Shown: piece after piece, positions 48,202 to 55,682 of the stretch
How the letters are laid out: every line of letters starts with the position of its first letter
How positions within the stretch are numbered: the first letter of the stretch is position 1
DNA from: Alteriqipengyuania halimionae
GTDB lineage: Bacteria > Pseudomonadota > Alphaproteobacteria > Sphingomonadales > Sphingomonadaceae
NCBI RefSeq assembly: GCF_009827575.1
Contig: NZ_WTYR01000001.1
Location: 1,957,001-2,021,000 of the forward strand
DNA length: 64,000 nt
Direction of reading: 5' to 3'
Made by a program: the position numbers and the translations under genes
The notes under the pieces: generated by a model
The model's database searches: none
The model's input: only the letters and a program-made list of their open reading frames with translations
What the model was told of the DNA's origin: nothing

Positions 48202-50402
48202 GCTGCCATTCCTTTCAGGACAAATTTGCTGGGGGAGTTCGCCGAGGCCACGAGCGCTTCGATATCAAGGATCAGCGCGATAGAGCCGTCACCCAGGATG
48301 GTCGCACCACCCAGCCCGCGGATCGGGTAGAGGTTCTGGTCGAGGCTCTTGATCACCACCTCGCGGCGGTCCTCGATCGTGTCGACCATCAGGCCGACAT
48401 TGCCTGCGTCGGTCTCGACGATAATGACCACGCTATCCTCGTCCTCCCGATCGGCGGGAGGCAGCTGGAAGAGCTCGGACAGGCGCTTCACGGGCACGTA
48501 GGTGCCGCGCATGTCGATCACTTCCGAACTGTTGGCGACCGGGCGCATCTGCCCGGGCTCGGGCTGGACCGTCTCCACCACGTTGGACAGCGGCAGCACG
48601 TAGCGCTGGCCGCACAGGCGCACGACCATGCCGTCGAGGATCGCCAGCGTCAGCGGCAGGATCATCGTGAAGGTCGTGCCCTTTCCAGGCGTCGAACTGA
48701 TCTCGATCCGGCCGCCGAGCGCTTCGACATTGCTGCGCACGACATCCATGCCCACGCCGCGTCCGGAAATGGACGAGATCGTTTCGGCGGTGGAGAAGCC
48801 GGGGGCACAGATCAGGTTGTCGATCTCTTCGTCGCTCAGGGTGGCGTCGGAGGCCACGATGCCCTTCTCGACCGCCTTGGCGAGCACGCGTTCGCGATCG
48901 ATGCCCCGCCCGTCATCGGCCACACGCAGGAAGATCCGCGCACCTCGCTGTTCAGCGGAGAGCTTCAGATTGCCTTGGGCAGGCTTGGCCTTCGCGACAC
49001 GCTCCTCCGTGCCTTCGATCCCGTGATCGACGGCATTGCGGATCATGTGGGTCAGCGGTTCGCCGATCTTCTCGATCACGCTCTTGTCGACTTCGGTTGC
49101 CTCGCCCGACACCTCGAGCACGACATCCTTGTTAGTGGCCGAGCACAGTTCGCGCAGCATTCGCGGCACGCGCGAGAAGGCCTGGCGGATGGGCTGCGCG
49201 CGCAGCGACATGACGTTGTCCTGGATCTCGCGCGTCAGGCGGGCGAGTTCGGGCAGCTCGACCCGCTGCTGGTCCGCCGAATCGAGGCGGTCCGCCAGGA
49301 TCGAGTTTCGGATCACGAGCTCGCCCACGAGGTTGAGCAGCATGTCCAGCTTCGAGACATCGACACGAATGTTCTGTGGCGGCTCGATCGCCTTGGCCTC
49401 CGCCGGCGGGGCGGGCGGTGCGGCTTTCGCGGCGGCCGCAGGCGGGATGTTCTCGACCGGGGGCGTGCTGGGGGCAGCATCGCTCGCGGCGGATTTTTCG
49501 TCCGCTTCGAGTGCGGGCTCAGGCGCAGGCTCCGGCTGCAGCTCGGGCTCGCTCTCCGGCGCGGACGGCGCGACGCCTTCGACGATATCGATACCCGAAT
49601 CCGGCGCGACGAAATCGAACGCTTCCTCGATGTCGGAGCGCGTCACGGTGGCGGGCACGCTGACGAACCAGGTGAAGTAGGCGGCTTCGGGATCGAGCTC
49701 GCGCAGCGGCGGCAGCGGCGCGGTTTCCACGCCGACGACTTCGCCGCCCATCCGCTCGAGTTCGCGCAGGACCAGCAGGGGCTCGCTGCCATTGGCCATC
49801 GCATCGCGCGAGGGGGCGAAGCGGATCGACCAGCCGGCATCGGCTGCGCTTTCTTGCGCGTCGCCATCGCCCAGATCCACGAACGCATCGGGTTCCTGGT
49901 CGAGATCTTCGATATCCACGACGACCGGCATGAAGCCGAACTCGTCCGCTTCGCCTTCGGCCGCGCGCGCGCTCGCTTCGGGCGAGGCGGCTGCATCTCC
50001 GGCAGGCGCGTCGCCCGACCCTTCGGCCAGCAGAGCTTCGAGCGTGGCCAGCATCGCGGCATCGTCGGGCACGGCGACGAAGCCCTGCGCCGCCTGCACG
50101 TGATCCGAAAGCACGTCGAAAGCCAGCAGCATGTTCTTGCAGGTGTCCGCGGTCGGCTCGATGCGGCCTGCGCGCACTTCGTCGAGCAGATTCTCGAAGA
50201 TGTGCGAGAAGCTCTGCAGCGCCTCGTGCCCGAAGGCGCCCGCGCCACCCTTGATCGAATGGACCGCGCGGAACACGCCCGCGATCACGTCGGCCGAGGT
50301 GTCGCCGTCGGCCATCGTGCTGAGGCCGGCTTCGGCAACCGCGAGGCCTTCGTTGCATTCTTCGAAGAAGATTGCCTGGATGTCGTCGAGATCGTCGCTC
50401 AT
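48198..50402 (-). CDS. cheA: Chemotaxis histidine kinase CheA
   Basis: A 734-residue protein: P1 Hpt domain (phospho-site H48 in AVHSIKGGAGAFG), a CheY/CheB-binding region, a long Glu/Pro/Ala-rich linker, dimerisation helices, HATPase_c (DNGRGIDRERV-type sequence, VADDGRGIDRERVL; SGRGVGMDVVRSN), and a C-terminal CheW-like domain. The ATG at 50402 overlaps the stop of the second cheY. Confidence 0.96.
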   Translation of the reverse strand: MSDDLDDIQAIFFEECNEGLAVAEAGLSTMADGDTSADVIAGVFRAVHSIKGGAGAFGHEALQSFSHIFENLLDEVRAGRIEPTADTCKNMLLAFDVLSDHVQAAQGFVAVPDDAAMLATLEALLAEGSGDAPAGDAAASPEASARAAEGEADEFGFMPVVVDIEDLDQEPDAFVDLGDGDAQESAADAGWSIRFAPSRDAMANGSEPLLVLRELERMGGEVVGVETAPLPPLRELDPEAAYFTWFVSVPATVTRSDIEEAFDFVAPDSGIDIVEGVAPSAPESEPELQPEPAPEPALEADEKSAASDAAPSTPPVENIPPAAAAKAAPPAPPAEAKAIEPPQNIRVDVSKLDMLLNLVGELVIRNSILADRLDSADQQRVELPELARLTREIQDNVMSLRAQPIRQAFSRVPRMLRELCSATNKDVVLEVSGEATEVDKSVIEKIGEPLTHMIRNAVDHGIEGTEERVAKAKPAQGNLKLSAEQRGARIFLRVADDGRGIDRERVLAKAVEKGIVASDATLSDEEIDNLICAPGFSTAETISSISGRGVGMDVVRSNVEALGGRIEISSTPGKGTTFTMILPLTLAILDGMVVRLCGQRYVLPLSNVVETVQPEPGQMRPVANSSEVIDMRGTYVPVKRLSELFQLPPADREDEDSVVIIVETDAGNVGLMVDTIEDRREVVIKSLDQNLYPIRGLGGATILGDGSIALILDIEALVASANSPSKFVLKGMAA

Positions 50403-50764
50403 GGGCACACCTTGCGGATTGCCGCCCCCAGTTTGTCAGGATCGAAAGGCTTGGTGATCCAGCCGGTCGCGCCCGCGCTGCGAGCCCGCGCCTTCTTCTC
50501 GTCGGAGAACTCGGTCGACAGGACGAGGATCGGGGTGCCACGGAATTCCGGCATGCCGCGAACCGCTTCGATCAGCTCGAAGCCGTCCATCTTGGGCATG
50601 TTGATGTCGGTGATCAGCAGATCGGGGCTCAGCTCGCACATGCGCGAAAGCCCGTGCTCTCCGTCGTCCGCGGTTTCGATGGCGAAACCCTGCTTGGTCA
50701 GCGATGCCTTCAGGAGCATCCGCATGCTCGCAGAATCATCGACAGTCAGAATGCGCTTCGTCAC
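50399..50764 (-). CDS. Second CheY-type response regulator
   Basis: A 121-residue receiver with phospho-acceptor D53 (LLITDINMPKMDG) and the conserved Lys (WITKPFDPDKL). Position directly before cheA suggests it is a phosphate sink or a second output. Its start overlaps the STAS gene stop. Confidence 0.93.
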   Translation of the reverse strand: MTKRILTVDDSASMRMLLKASLTKQGFAIETADDGEHGLSRMCELSPDLLITDINMPKMDGFELIEAVRGMPEFRGTPILVLSTEFSDEKKARARSAGATGWITKPFDPDKLGAAIRKVCP

Positions 50765-51111
50765 GCGGCAACTCCTTCAGGATCCAGGCCGATCTGGTCG
50801 GTCAGTCGGCAGCGTTCGACGCGGTCGCGAAAAGCTGCGCTCGGATTGACAAAAGACAGCGGTCGTCCGGCTTCGCGGGCTTCCGCCTGTGCGGCGACCA
50901 GCAGCTGCAGGACGGCCTGCCCGGCGTTGTCCACCTCGCTGGCGTCGATTTCCTCCGCGTCCTCTCCATCGAGGAGCAGAACCAGCTGGATCCGAAGCTC
51001 CTCCGCAGAAGCGGTGGTACCATTGGCAGGGAGCTTGAGCGGCCCTTGCGCCTGCTCCTTGTCTGCGGGCGCGGCGGTTTTTTCTTCAGGCGGGTTGGGC
51101 GTTGAGTTCAC
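50761..51111 (-). CDS. STAS-domain protein in the chemotaxis operon
   Basis: A 116-residue protein: a charged, Pro-rich N-terminus and a STAS-like domain (IQLVLLLDGEDAEEIDASEV, QAVLQLLVAAQAEAREAGRP, LSFVNPSAAFRDRVERC). STAS proteins are found in several che operons and may sense or scaffold. The GTG at 51111 has GAGGAGG 6 bases upstream and overlaps the motA 3' end by 26 bases. Confidence 0.75.
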   Translation of the reverse strand: MNSTPNPPEEKTAAPADKEQAQGPLKLPANGTTASAEELRIQLVLLLDGEDAEEIDASEVDNAGQAVLQLLVAAQAEAREAGRPLSFVNPSAAFRDRVERCRLTDQIGLDPEGVAA

Positions 51112-51970
51112 TGTTCGCCTCCTCAAGTGCGGTCTCGAGCTGTGGGAAGGAGGGCGCGAAACCCGAAGGTGTCATGCGCCGCGCGATTTCGATGGCCACC
51201 TGCGTGGGCAGCCCCTGGGCATGGCCGATGATCGCTGTCTTCGCGATGGTGAACGGCTTGGCGTCGGCCTGGATTGTTTCGAGCAGCTTGGTCGCCAGCG
51301 GACCGACCAAACAGTAGGACAGGAGAACGCCCAGGAACGTTCCGACGAGCGCGCCGCCAATCATGCCGCCGAGTATTTCGGTCGGCTGGTCGATCGAGCC
51401 CATGGTCTTGATCACACCCAGTACGGCGGCGACAATGCCGATCGCGGGCAGGCCGTCGGCCATCACCTGGAGAGCGTGCTGCGGCTCCATCTCCTCATGG
51501 TGATGTCGCTCGATGTCGTTCTCCATCGCCTCGGTCAACTGGTGCGGGTCTTCGAAATTGACCGTCATCATCCGCAGGTAGTCGCAGATGAACTCGATCA
51601 GGTGATGATCGGCGAGAATGCGCGGATATCGGCCGAACAGCGGGCTCTCTTCGGGATCGTCGAGATGCGGCTCGACCGCGGTGGCTCCACCCTTGCGGAA
51701 CGTGGTCAGCAGCGTGAACAGCATCGTCAGAAGGTCGCGATAATCGCTTTCCTTCCACCGCGGCCCCTTGAAGGAACGGATGAGGCCTTTGCCGGCCTTC
51801 TTCACGATGGTCATCGAATTGCCGACCAGAAACGCACCGATCGCTGCGCCACAGATAGCCATCAACTCATGCGGCAAGGCATGTGCGATAATGTCCATCT
51901 TGCCGCCGGCCAGAATAAAACTGCCGAATACGCAAGCCAGGATTATGATTAGGCCGATGCCGTTGAGCAT
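51086..51970 (-). CDS. motA: Flagellar stator protein MotA
   Basis: A 294-residue protein with four transmembrane helices (about 3-23, 34-52, 174-193 and 205-226), the cytoplasmic loop charges (RWKESDYRDLLTMLF) and the PAIGIVAAVLGVIKTMGSID motif. Longer than MotA of H. pylori and similar to MotA of alphaproteobacteria. First gene of the operon ending with pilZ at 42467. Confidence 0.95.
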   Translation of the reverse strand: MLNGIGLIIILACVFGSFILAGGKMDIIAHALPHELMAICGAAIGAFLVGNSMTIVKKAGKGLIRSFKGPRWKESDYRDLLTMLFTLLTTFRKGGATAVEPHLDDPEESPLFGRYPRILADHHLIEFICDYLRMMTVNFEDPHQLTEAMENDIERHHHEEMEPQHALQVMADGLPAIGIVAAVLGVIKTMGSIDQPTEILGGMIGGALVGTFLGVLLSYCLVGPLATKLLETIQADAKPFTIAKTAIIGHAQGLPTQVAIEIARRMTPSGFAPSFPQLETALEEANSELNAQPA

Positions 51971-52010
51971 GGTTTCTCCATCGCTTTCGTGAACGAAGCT
52001 ACGTGGTGAA

Positions 52011-52016
52011 TTATAG
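52011..52016 (-). promoter_or_regulatory. TATAAT box before the motA-che operon
   Basis: Minus-strand CTACCCTATAATTCACC places TATAAT 41 bases before the motA ATG. A weak A/T tract (plus TTTATT at 52053-52058) lies 39.5 bp upstream but overlaps the stop of the next gene. It would drive a 9.5-kb operon of 13 genes. Confidence 0.55.
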
Positions 52017-52052
52017 GGTAGTCGGACTGGCCCCGGGCACTGCCGTGGGTGT

Positions 52053-52769
52053 TTATTGCGCGGACCCGTTTGTGTGCCTGCGAGACCGATCGACGATCTC
52101 CAAGTAGTTCTTCAGGTCCTTTTCACTCATGGCAGCGATGTTCGGCTTGTGGTCGAACTTGGTCAGCCGATAGGCGAGTTCGGCTGCCCAATCGGCGTCC
52201 ACATCGAACAGCGCGCAAAACCCGCCGATCGGGGGAAGGCAACTGTAGGCTAGCGCCGTGCCTTCATCCCACATTTCCTGGATGAAATCCTCGATTGCAG
52301 TCACGACACCGTTGCGCAAACCGCCGTTGACGGTAGCGCGCTCGATTGCTTCTCCGTGTATCAGGCAGGTTTCGGAGCAGTGCCGCCAGGCCTTCGGAAC
52401 CTCAGGCATGCCGCCGTAATAATCCCGGCGCGCGCTTGCGCTCGCCAGTTGAGGCCGCAAGACGAGGAACGGCGTCGATTGCGTCACGCACATTGCGCGG
52501 ATGCCGTACAGCAGTCGATAGGCGTCGTAATAATTGGCGACCGTGGGCATGATCCAGGCGCGGAAACCGACGCCGGTGGAAAAAGGCGACGCGCCACAAG
52601 CGCAATCGAGAATTTCGAGCGCGCCGCCCGACTCCTCGAACTCGGCGAGAACGTCGCTCGTGATCGGGTCGATGGGACCGATAACGCTGACCCGGTCCAC
52701 TCTGGCCGTATCGAGCGTCTCGCTGATCGCAAGCCGCAAACCGGCGAGAGGGTGGGCGGGCAGGTCCAT
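52053..52769 (-). CDS. Uncharacterised 238-residue Cys-containing protein
   Basis: Not recognised. It has no signal peptide or membrane segment. Cys residues occur in LDCACGASPF, HCSETCLIHG and CLPPIGGFCALF, hinting at metal binding or redox chemistry, though spacing matches no motif I know. The ATG at 52769 is chosen because a TATAAT box lies 43 bases upstream; longer in-frame readings would run over the control region and flaF on the other strand. It is divergent from flaF and upstream of motA, suggesting a motility role. Confidence 0.6.
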   Translation of the reverse strand: MDLPAHPLAGLRLAISETLDTARVDRVSVIGPIDPITSDVLAEFEESGGALEILDCACGASPFSTGVGFRAWIMPTVANYYDAYRLLYGIRAMCVTQSTPFLVLRPQLASASARRDYYGGMPEVPKAWRHCSETCLIHGEAIERATVNGGLRNGVVTAIEDFIQEMWDEGTALAYSCLPPIGGFCALFDVDADWAAELAYRLTKFDHKPNIAAMSEKDLKNYLEIVDRSRRHTNGSAQ

Positions 52770-52812
52770 TGGCGAAAATCCTCTCTTTCGTACGAACGGC
52801 TCGCACGTTTCG

Positions 52813-52898
52813 ATTATAGGAGGATCGATGGGCACGAAGGCGGCAACCCGCGGAAAATACCTCGGCAAACCACGCAAAAGCAGTCTTCCCTCTAGAAT
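52813..52898. promoter_or_regulatory. Symmetric divergent control region for flaF and the 238-residue protein
   Basis: Minus-strand TATAAT at 52818-52813 (CTCCTATAATCG) and plus-strand TAGAAT at 52893-52898 (CTCTAGAATAGG) face opposite ways. The tract AAAA at 52854-52857 in CGCGGAAAATACC is centred 37.5 bp from both, at the exact midpoint. This is the clearest case of the shared architecture. Confidence 0.65.
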
Positions 52899-52925
52899 AG
52901 GAAGACACCTCCAGAGGAGTTTTTC

Positions 52926-53288
52926 ATGTCGCTTGCCGCTTACCAGAGTGTTCGCCGGCTCTCCGAAGCGCCCCGCGATACCGAGCATCGCTTGATGGGG
53001 CAGATCACCGGAGAGATGATCAATGCTCGCGATGCGCAAAAGGAAGGGGCCCAACTGGCCGAACCCTTGCATCGCAACCGCGAAATGTGGAATTTGTTCT
53101 CGGCCGATTGCGCTGCACCCGGCAACCAGCTTCCCGATCAGCTTCGCGCTTCGCTCATATCGCTAGCATTGTGGGTCGATCGTTTTTCGAGCGAGGTCAT
53201 CGCCGGTCGCGAGAGCATCGAAGATCTTATCGATGTCAATCGCACGGTGATGGAAGGGCTCGCCACGCACCGCCTCGCAGACGCCTGA
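52926..53288 (+). CDS. flaF: Flagellar biosynthesis regulator FlaF
   Basis: A 120-residue protein with the FlaF pattern (LMGQITGEMINARDAQKEGA, LHRNREMWNLFSADCAAPGN, LPDQLRASLISLALWVDRFS). In Caulobacter it promotes flagellin synthesis and export together with FlbT. AGAGGAG lies about 8 bases before the ATG. Single-gene unit ending in a strong terminator. Confidence 0.93.
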   Translation: MSLAAYQSVRRLSEAPRDTEHRLMGQITGEMINARDAQKEGAQLAEPLHRNREMWNLFSADCAAPGNQLPDQLRASLISLALWVDRFSSEVIAGRESIEDLIDVNRTVMEGLATHRLADA

Positions 53289-53310
53289 CGCCCACAATTT
53301 TAGGCAATCG

Positions 53311-53343
53311 GGGAGCGACAGCCAGCCTGTCGCTCCCTTTTTT
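53311..53343 (+). terminator. flaF terminator
   Basis: Perfect 11-bp stem GGGAGCGACAG / CTGTCGCTCCC with a 5-base loop and a T6 run. Confidence 0.93.
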
Positions 53344-53495
53344 ATGCCTGCGGGCAGCAACGTCTCAGCGTTCGGCAGAAGGTGGCACGCCTTTGCACGA
53401 AAGGCGGCCCATCCCAAGCGTCGGCCATGCACGACGAACCGGCACATTGAGCCTGTGACAAGCCAGCCCGAGCTTCGACATGGGACAAACGCAAC

Positions 53496-53525
53496 GGGCC
53501 GCCGCTTGTCTGGAAGCGACGGCCC
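53496..53525 (-). terminator. Probable terminator of the chemoreceptor gene
   Basis: 12-base arms GGGCCGCCGCTT / AAGCGACGGCCC with one mismatch and a 6-base loop, 29 bases after the receptor stop. The minus-strand sequence after it is only partly T-rich. Confidence 0.55.
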
Positions 53526-53554
53526 GTCATGCCCGAGTGTACGGAGCTCTCGAC

Positions 53555-55462
53555 CTAGAAGTCGTTCCAGTCGTCTGCGCCGTTCTGTACTGCGCCGTCC
53601 ACGGGAAGGGCCGGCACCGGCGAGACGTAGCTCTTGGCCGGCTTGTCGACCGGGGCCGGGAGCGAACGCGCCTTCGAGGCCGGCGCGGTAACGCTCACCT
53701 TGGACTTGGCGGACGCTGCATTTCCGGTCTGGAACAGGGAGGCCCGCTCCGACAGTGAGCCGACTTCGCTCAGCAGGTTACGAGCCGCGGCCGAGGTCTC
53801 TTCCACCATCGCCGCGTTCTGCTGCGTCGACTGGTCCATGCTGGAAATCGCCGAAGTGATTTCGGTTACCGACGAAGACTGGGTCTGATTGTCGGCCGCC
53901 ATCGTGCCGAGCAGATCGTGCACCTCGCTCACACCCTCGGTAATCTCCGCCAGCGCTCCGTCGACACGCTCCACGGCATTCACAGCGGTGCCGATGTCGG
54001 TCTGGGTAACGGTGAGTTGATCGCGGGCCAGCTTGGCTTCTTCCTCGGCGCGCATGGCCAGCGCACTGACCAGATCGGCGACGACCGCGAAACCACGCCC
54101 CGCCTCACCGGCACGGCCCGCTTCCACGGCGGCGTTCATCGCCAGGACGCGCGTCTGGAAGGCGATCTTGTCGAGGCCTTCGATAACCGCGTCGATACCC
54201 TTGGCGCTTTCGCTGACCCGGCCCATGGCCTGGACGGCTTCATCGGCGATCGAACGTCCGCCTGCGACCGTTTGGATCGCGGAATCGGCTCGCTCGACGG
54301 TCTTCTGACCGGCCCCTGCAGTTGCCCGCAGTCGCTCGTCGATTTGCGCGAGCGAGGCGGAGGTTTCTTCAAGGCTGGCAGCATTGCTTTCCGTGCGGCG
54401 AGCGAGATCTTCCGATGCCTGGGATATCTCACGCGAGCCGGTGCCGATCGCCTCGGCACTGTCTGCCACGGCCGAGATCATCTCGCGCAGGCGCGCGACG
54501 GCCTCGTTGAAATTGGTCTTGAGTTCGGCATAGGCGGGCGGGAAGTCGACCTGCACATCGCTTGTCAGATCACCTTCGGACAGCGATGTCAGTCCCTCGC
54601 TGAGAGCGGTGGTCACGACTCGCTGTTCCTCTGCCTCGCGGATCGCGCTTTCGGAGCGCTCTGCTGCAGCGATGCGGAAGCTGTCGACGGCCTGGGCGAT
54701 CTTGCCGACCTCATCCGAGCGGTGCGTCGACGGAACGGGAAGGTCGTTGCCATCGGCAAGACGCTGTGTGGTGTCGGCGAGGGTCGCCAATGGTGCCGCA
54801 ACGCTCCGGTTCAAACCGAACCAGATCCCGACAAGCGCGCCTACCCCCAACACGGAGATTACAATCGAGAACATCAGCATGCGGCTGCCGAATGCGTCAG
54901 CTTCGTCGAAGGCGGCCTGACGGGCGTCGATCACTTCGCTGAACAAGGTTTCGACAGCCTCAATGGCGGCATGCGACGCTTCCTTGGCGTCGCTGCGCAG
55001 GAATTGGATGGCTTCCGCCCGTGGCTGGGCGCTGCTGATCGCGATCAGTTCGGCGTTCGTGGACTCAAGCTCATCGATCGCGCTCTCAAGCTGTGCGAAG
55101 TCGCGTGTCACCTGCTCGCCCTCGCGCTCCGACAGTTCCGCAGCTTCCGCATAATCGGCCGTCGCCGTGCGCAGCGTGTTGCCCGCTTTGACCATGCGTT
55201 CTTCGGTGTTGATACGGTCTTGCTCGCTGATCCGGTTGACGTGGGCGAATACCAGGATGCGATATTGCTTGATCTGGTCCTGCACGCGAGCAAGCGCCGT
55301 CGTCGCGGCAAGGCCGCGCTTGTTCGAATTCTCGGCGTAATCCAGCGCGGATCTCTCGGCGATGTAGGAAATTGTGGCTACAGACGCGAACGCGATGAAC
55401 AGCACGCCAAAGGCGAGCATCATCTTGCGCGACAGGGGCCAGTCGTTGAGGCGACTAAGCAT
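53555..55462 (-). CDS. Methyl-accepting chemotaxis protein
   Basis: A 635-residue chemoreceptor: transmembrane helices at about 13-33 and 197-218, a periplasmic helical sensor domain of the four-helix-bundle type between them, a HAMP segment, and the signalling hairpin with GRAGEAGRGFAVVADLVSAL (V-L variant at the usual V-E position). It ends in DWNDF, which resembles the CheR/CheB-tethering pentapeptide. The only receptor gene in the window. Confidence 0.95.
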   Translation of the reverse strand: MLSRLNDWPLSRKMMLAFGVLFIAFASVATISYIAERSALDYAENSNKRGLAATTALARVQDQIKQYRILVFAHVNRISEQDRINTEERMVKAGNTLRTATADYAEAAELSEREGEQVTRDFAQLESAIDELESTNAELIAISSAQPRAEAIQFLRSDAKEASHAAIEAVETLFSEVIDARQAAFDEADAFGSRMLMFSIVISVLGVGALVGIWFGLNRSVAAPLATLADTTQRLADGNDLPVPSTHRSDEVGKIAQAVDSFRIAAAERSESAIREAEEQRVVTTALSEGLTSLSEGDLTSDVQVDFPPAYAELKTNFNEAVARLREMISAVADSAEAIGTGSREISQASEDLARRTESNAASLEETSASLAQIDERLRATAGAGQKTVERADSAIQTVAGGRSIADEAVQAMGRVSESAKGIDAVIEGLDKIAFQTRVLAMNAAVEAGRAGEAGRGFAVVADLVSALAMRAEEEAKLARDQLTVTQTDIGTAVNAVERVDGALAEITEGVSEVHDLLGTMAADNQTQSSSVTEITSAISSMDQSTQQNAAMVEETSAAARNLLSEVGSLSERASLFQTGNAASAKSKVSVTAPASKARSLPAPVDKPAKSYVSPVPALPVDGAVQNGADDWNDF

Positions 55463-55514
55463 TTATGTCTCACTCCATTCTGTTGTCGGCAGTACACCGG
55501 ACAGTTCCGCGTCC

Positions 55515-55565
55515 ATTATAGGACGAGGAGGAGTAAACGAGGTCGCGAGGGGCACGCTAAATTTT
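55515..55565 (-). promoter_or_regulatory. TATAAT box and A/T tract before the chemoreceptor gene
   Basis: Minus-strand GTCCTATAATGGACG holds TATAAT at 55520-55515, 52 bases before the ATG. The tract AAATTTT at 55559-55565 (minus GTCGCAAAATTTAGCG) is centred 42 bp upstream. It places the receptor in the same regulon as the flagellar genes. Confidence 0.6.
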
Positions 55566-55643
55566 GCGACGACCAACGGGATAACAGTCGAGCCCCCGTC
55601 GCAACGGAAATAAGCGCCGTTGGGCACCAGAAGAGGCTCGATC

Positions 55644-55675
55644 CAACTATAAAACCAGCAAAGGTTTCAGTTGGA
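55644..55675 (+). repeat. Inverted repeat overlapping the ribosome site of the beta-barrel gene
   Basis: Arms CCAACTATAAAACC (55644-55657) and GGTTTCAGTTGG (55664-55675) pair except for a small bulge. The downstream arm contains part of the TTGGAG ribosome site before the ATG at 55683, and the upstream arm contains a TATAAA that could be a -10 box. A hairpin in the mRNA could hide the ribosome site; an operator is the alternative. Confidence 0.45.
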
Positions 55676-55682
55676 GTAGATT

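Noticed and set aside
52770-53072. N-terminal extension of the 238-residue protein gene up to 53072
   Set aside because: It would cover the promoter boxes and antisense flaF; the ATG at 52769 is sufficient.
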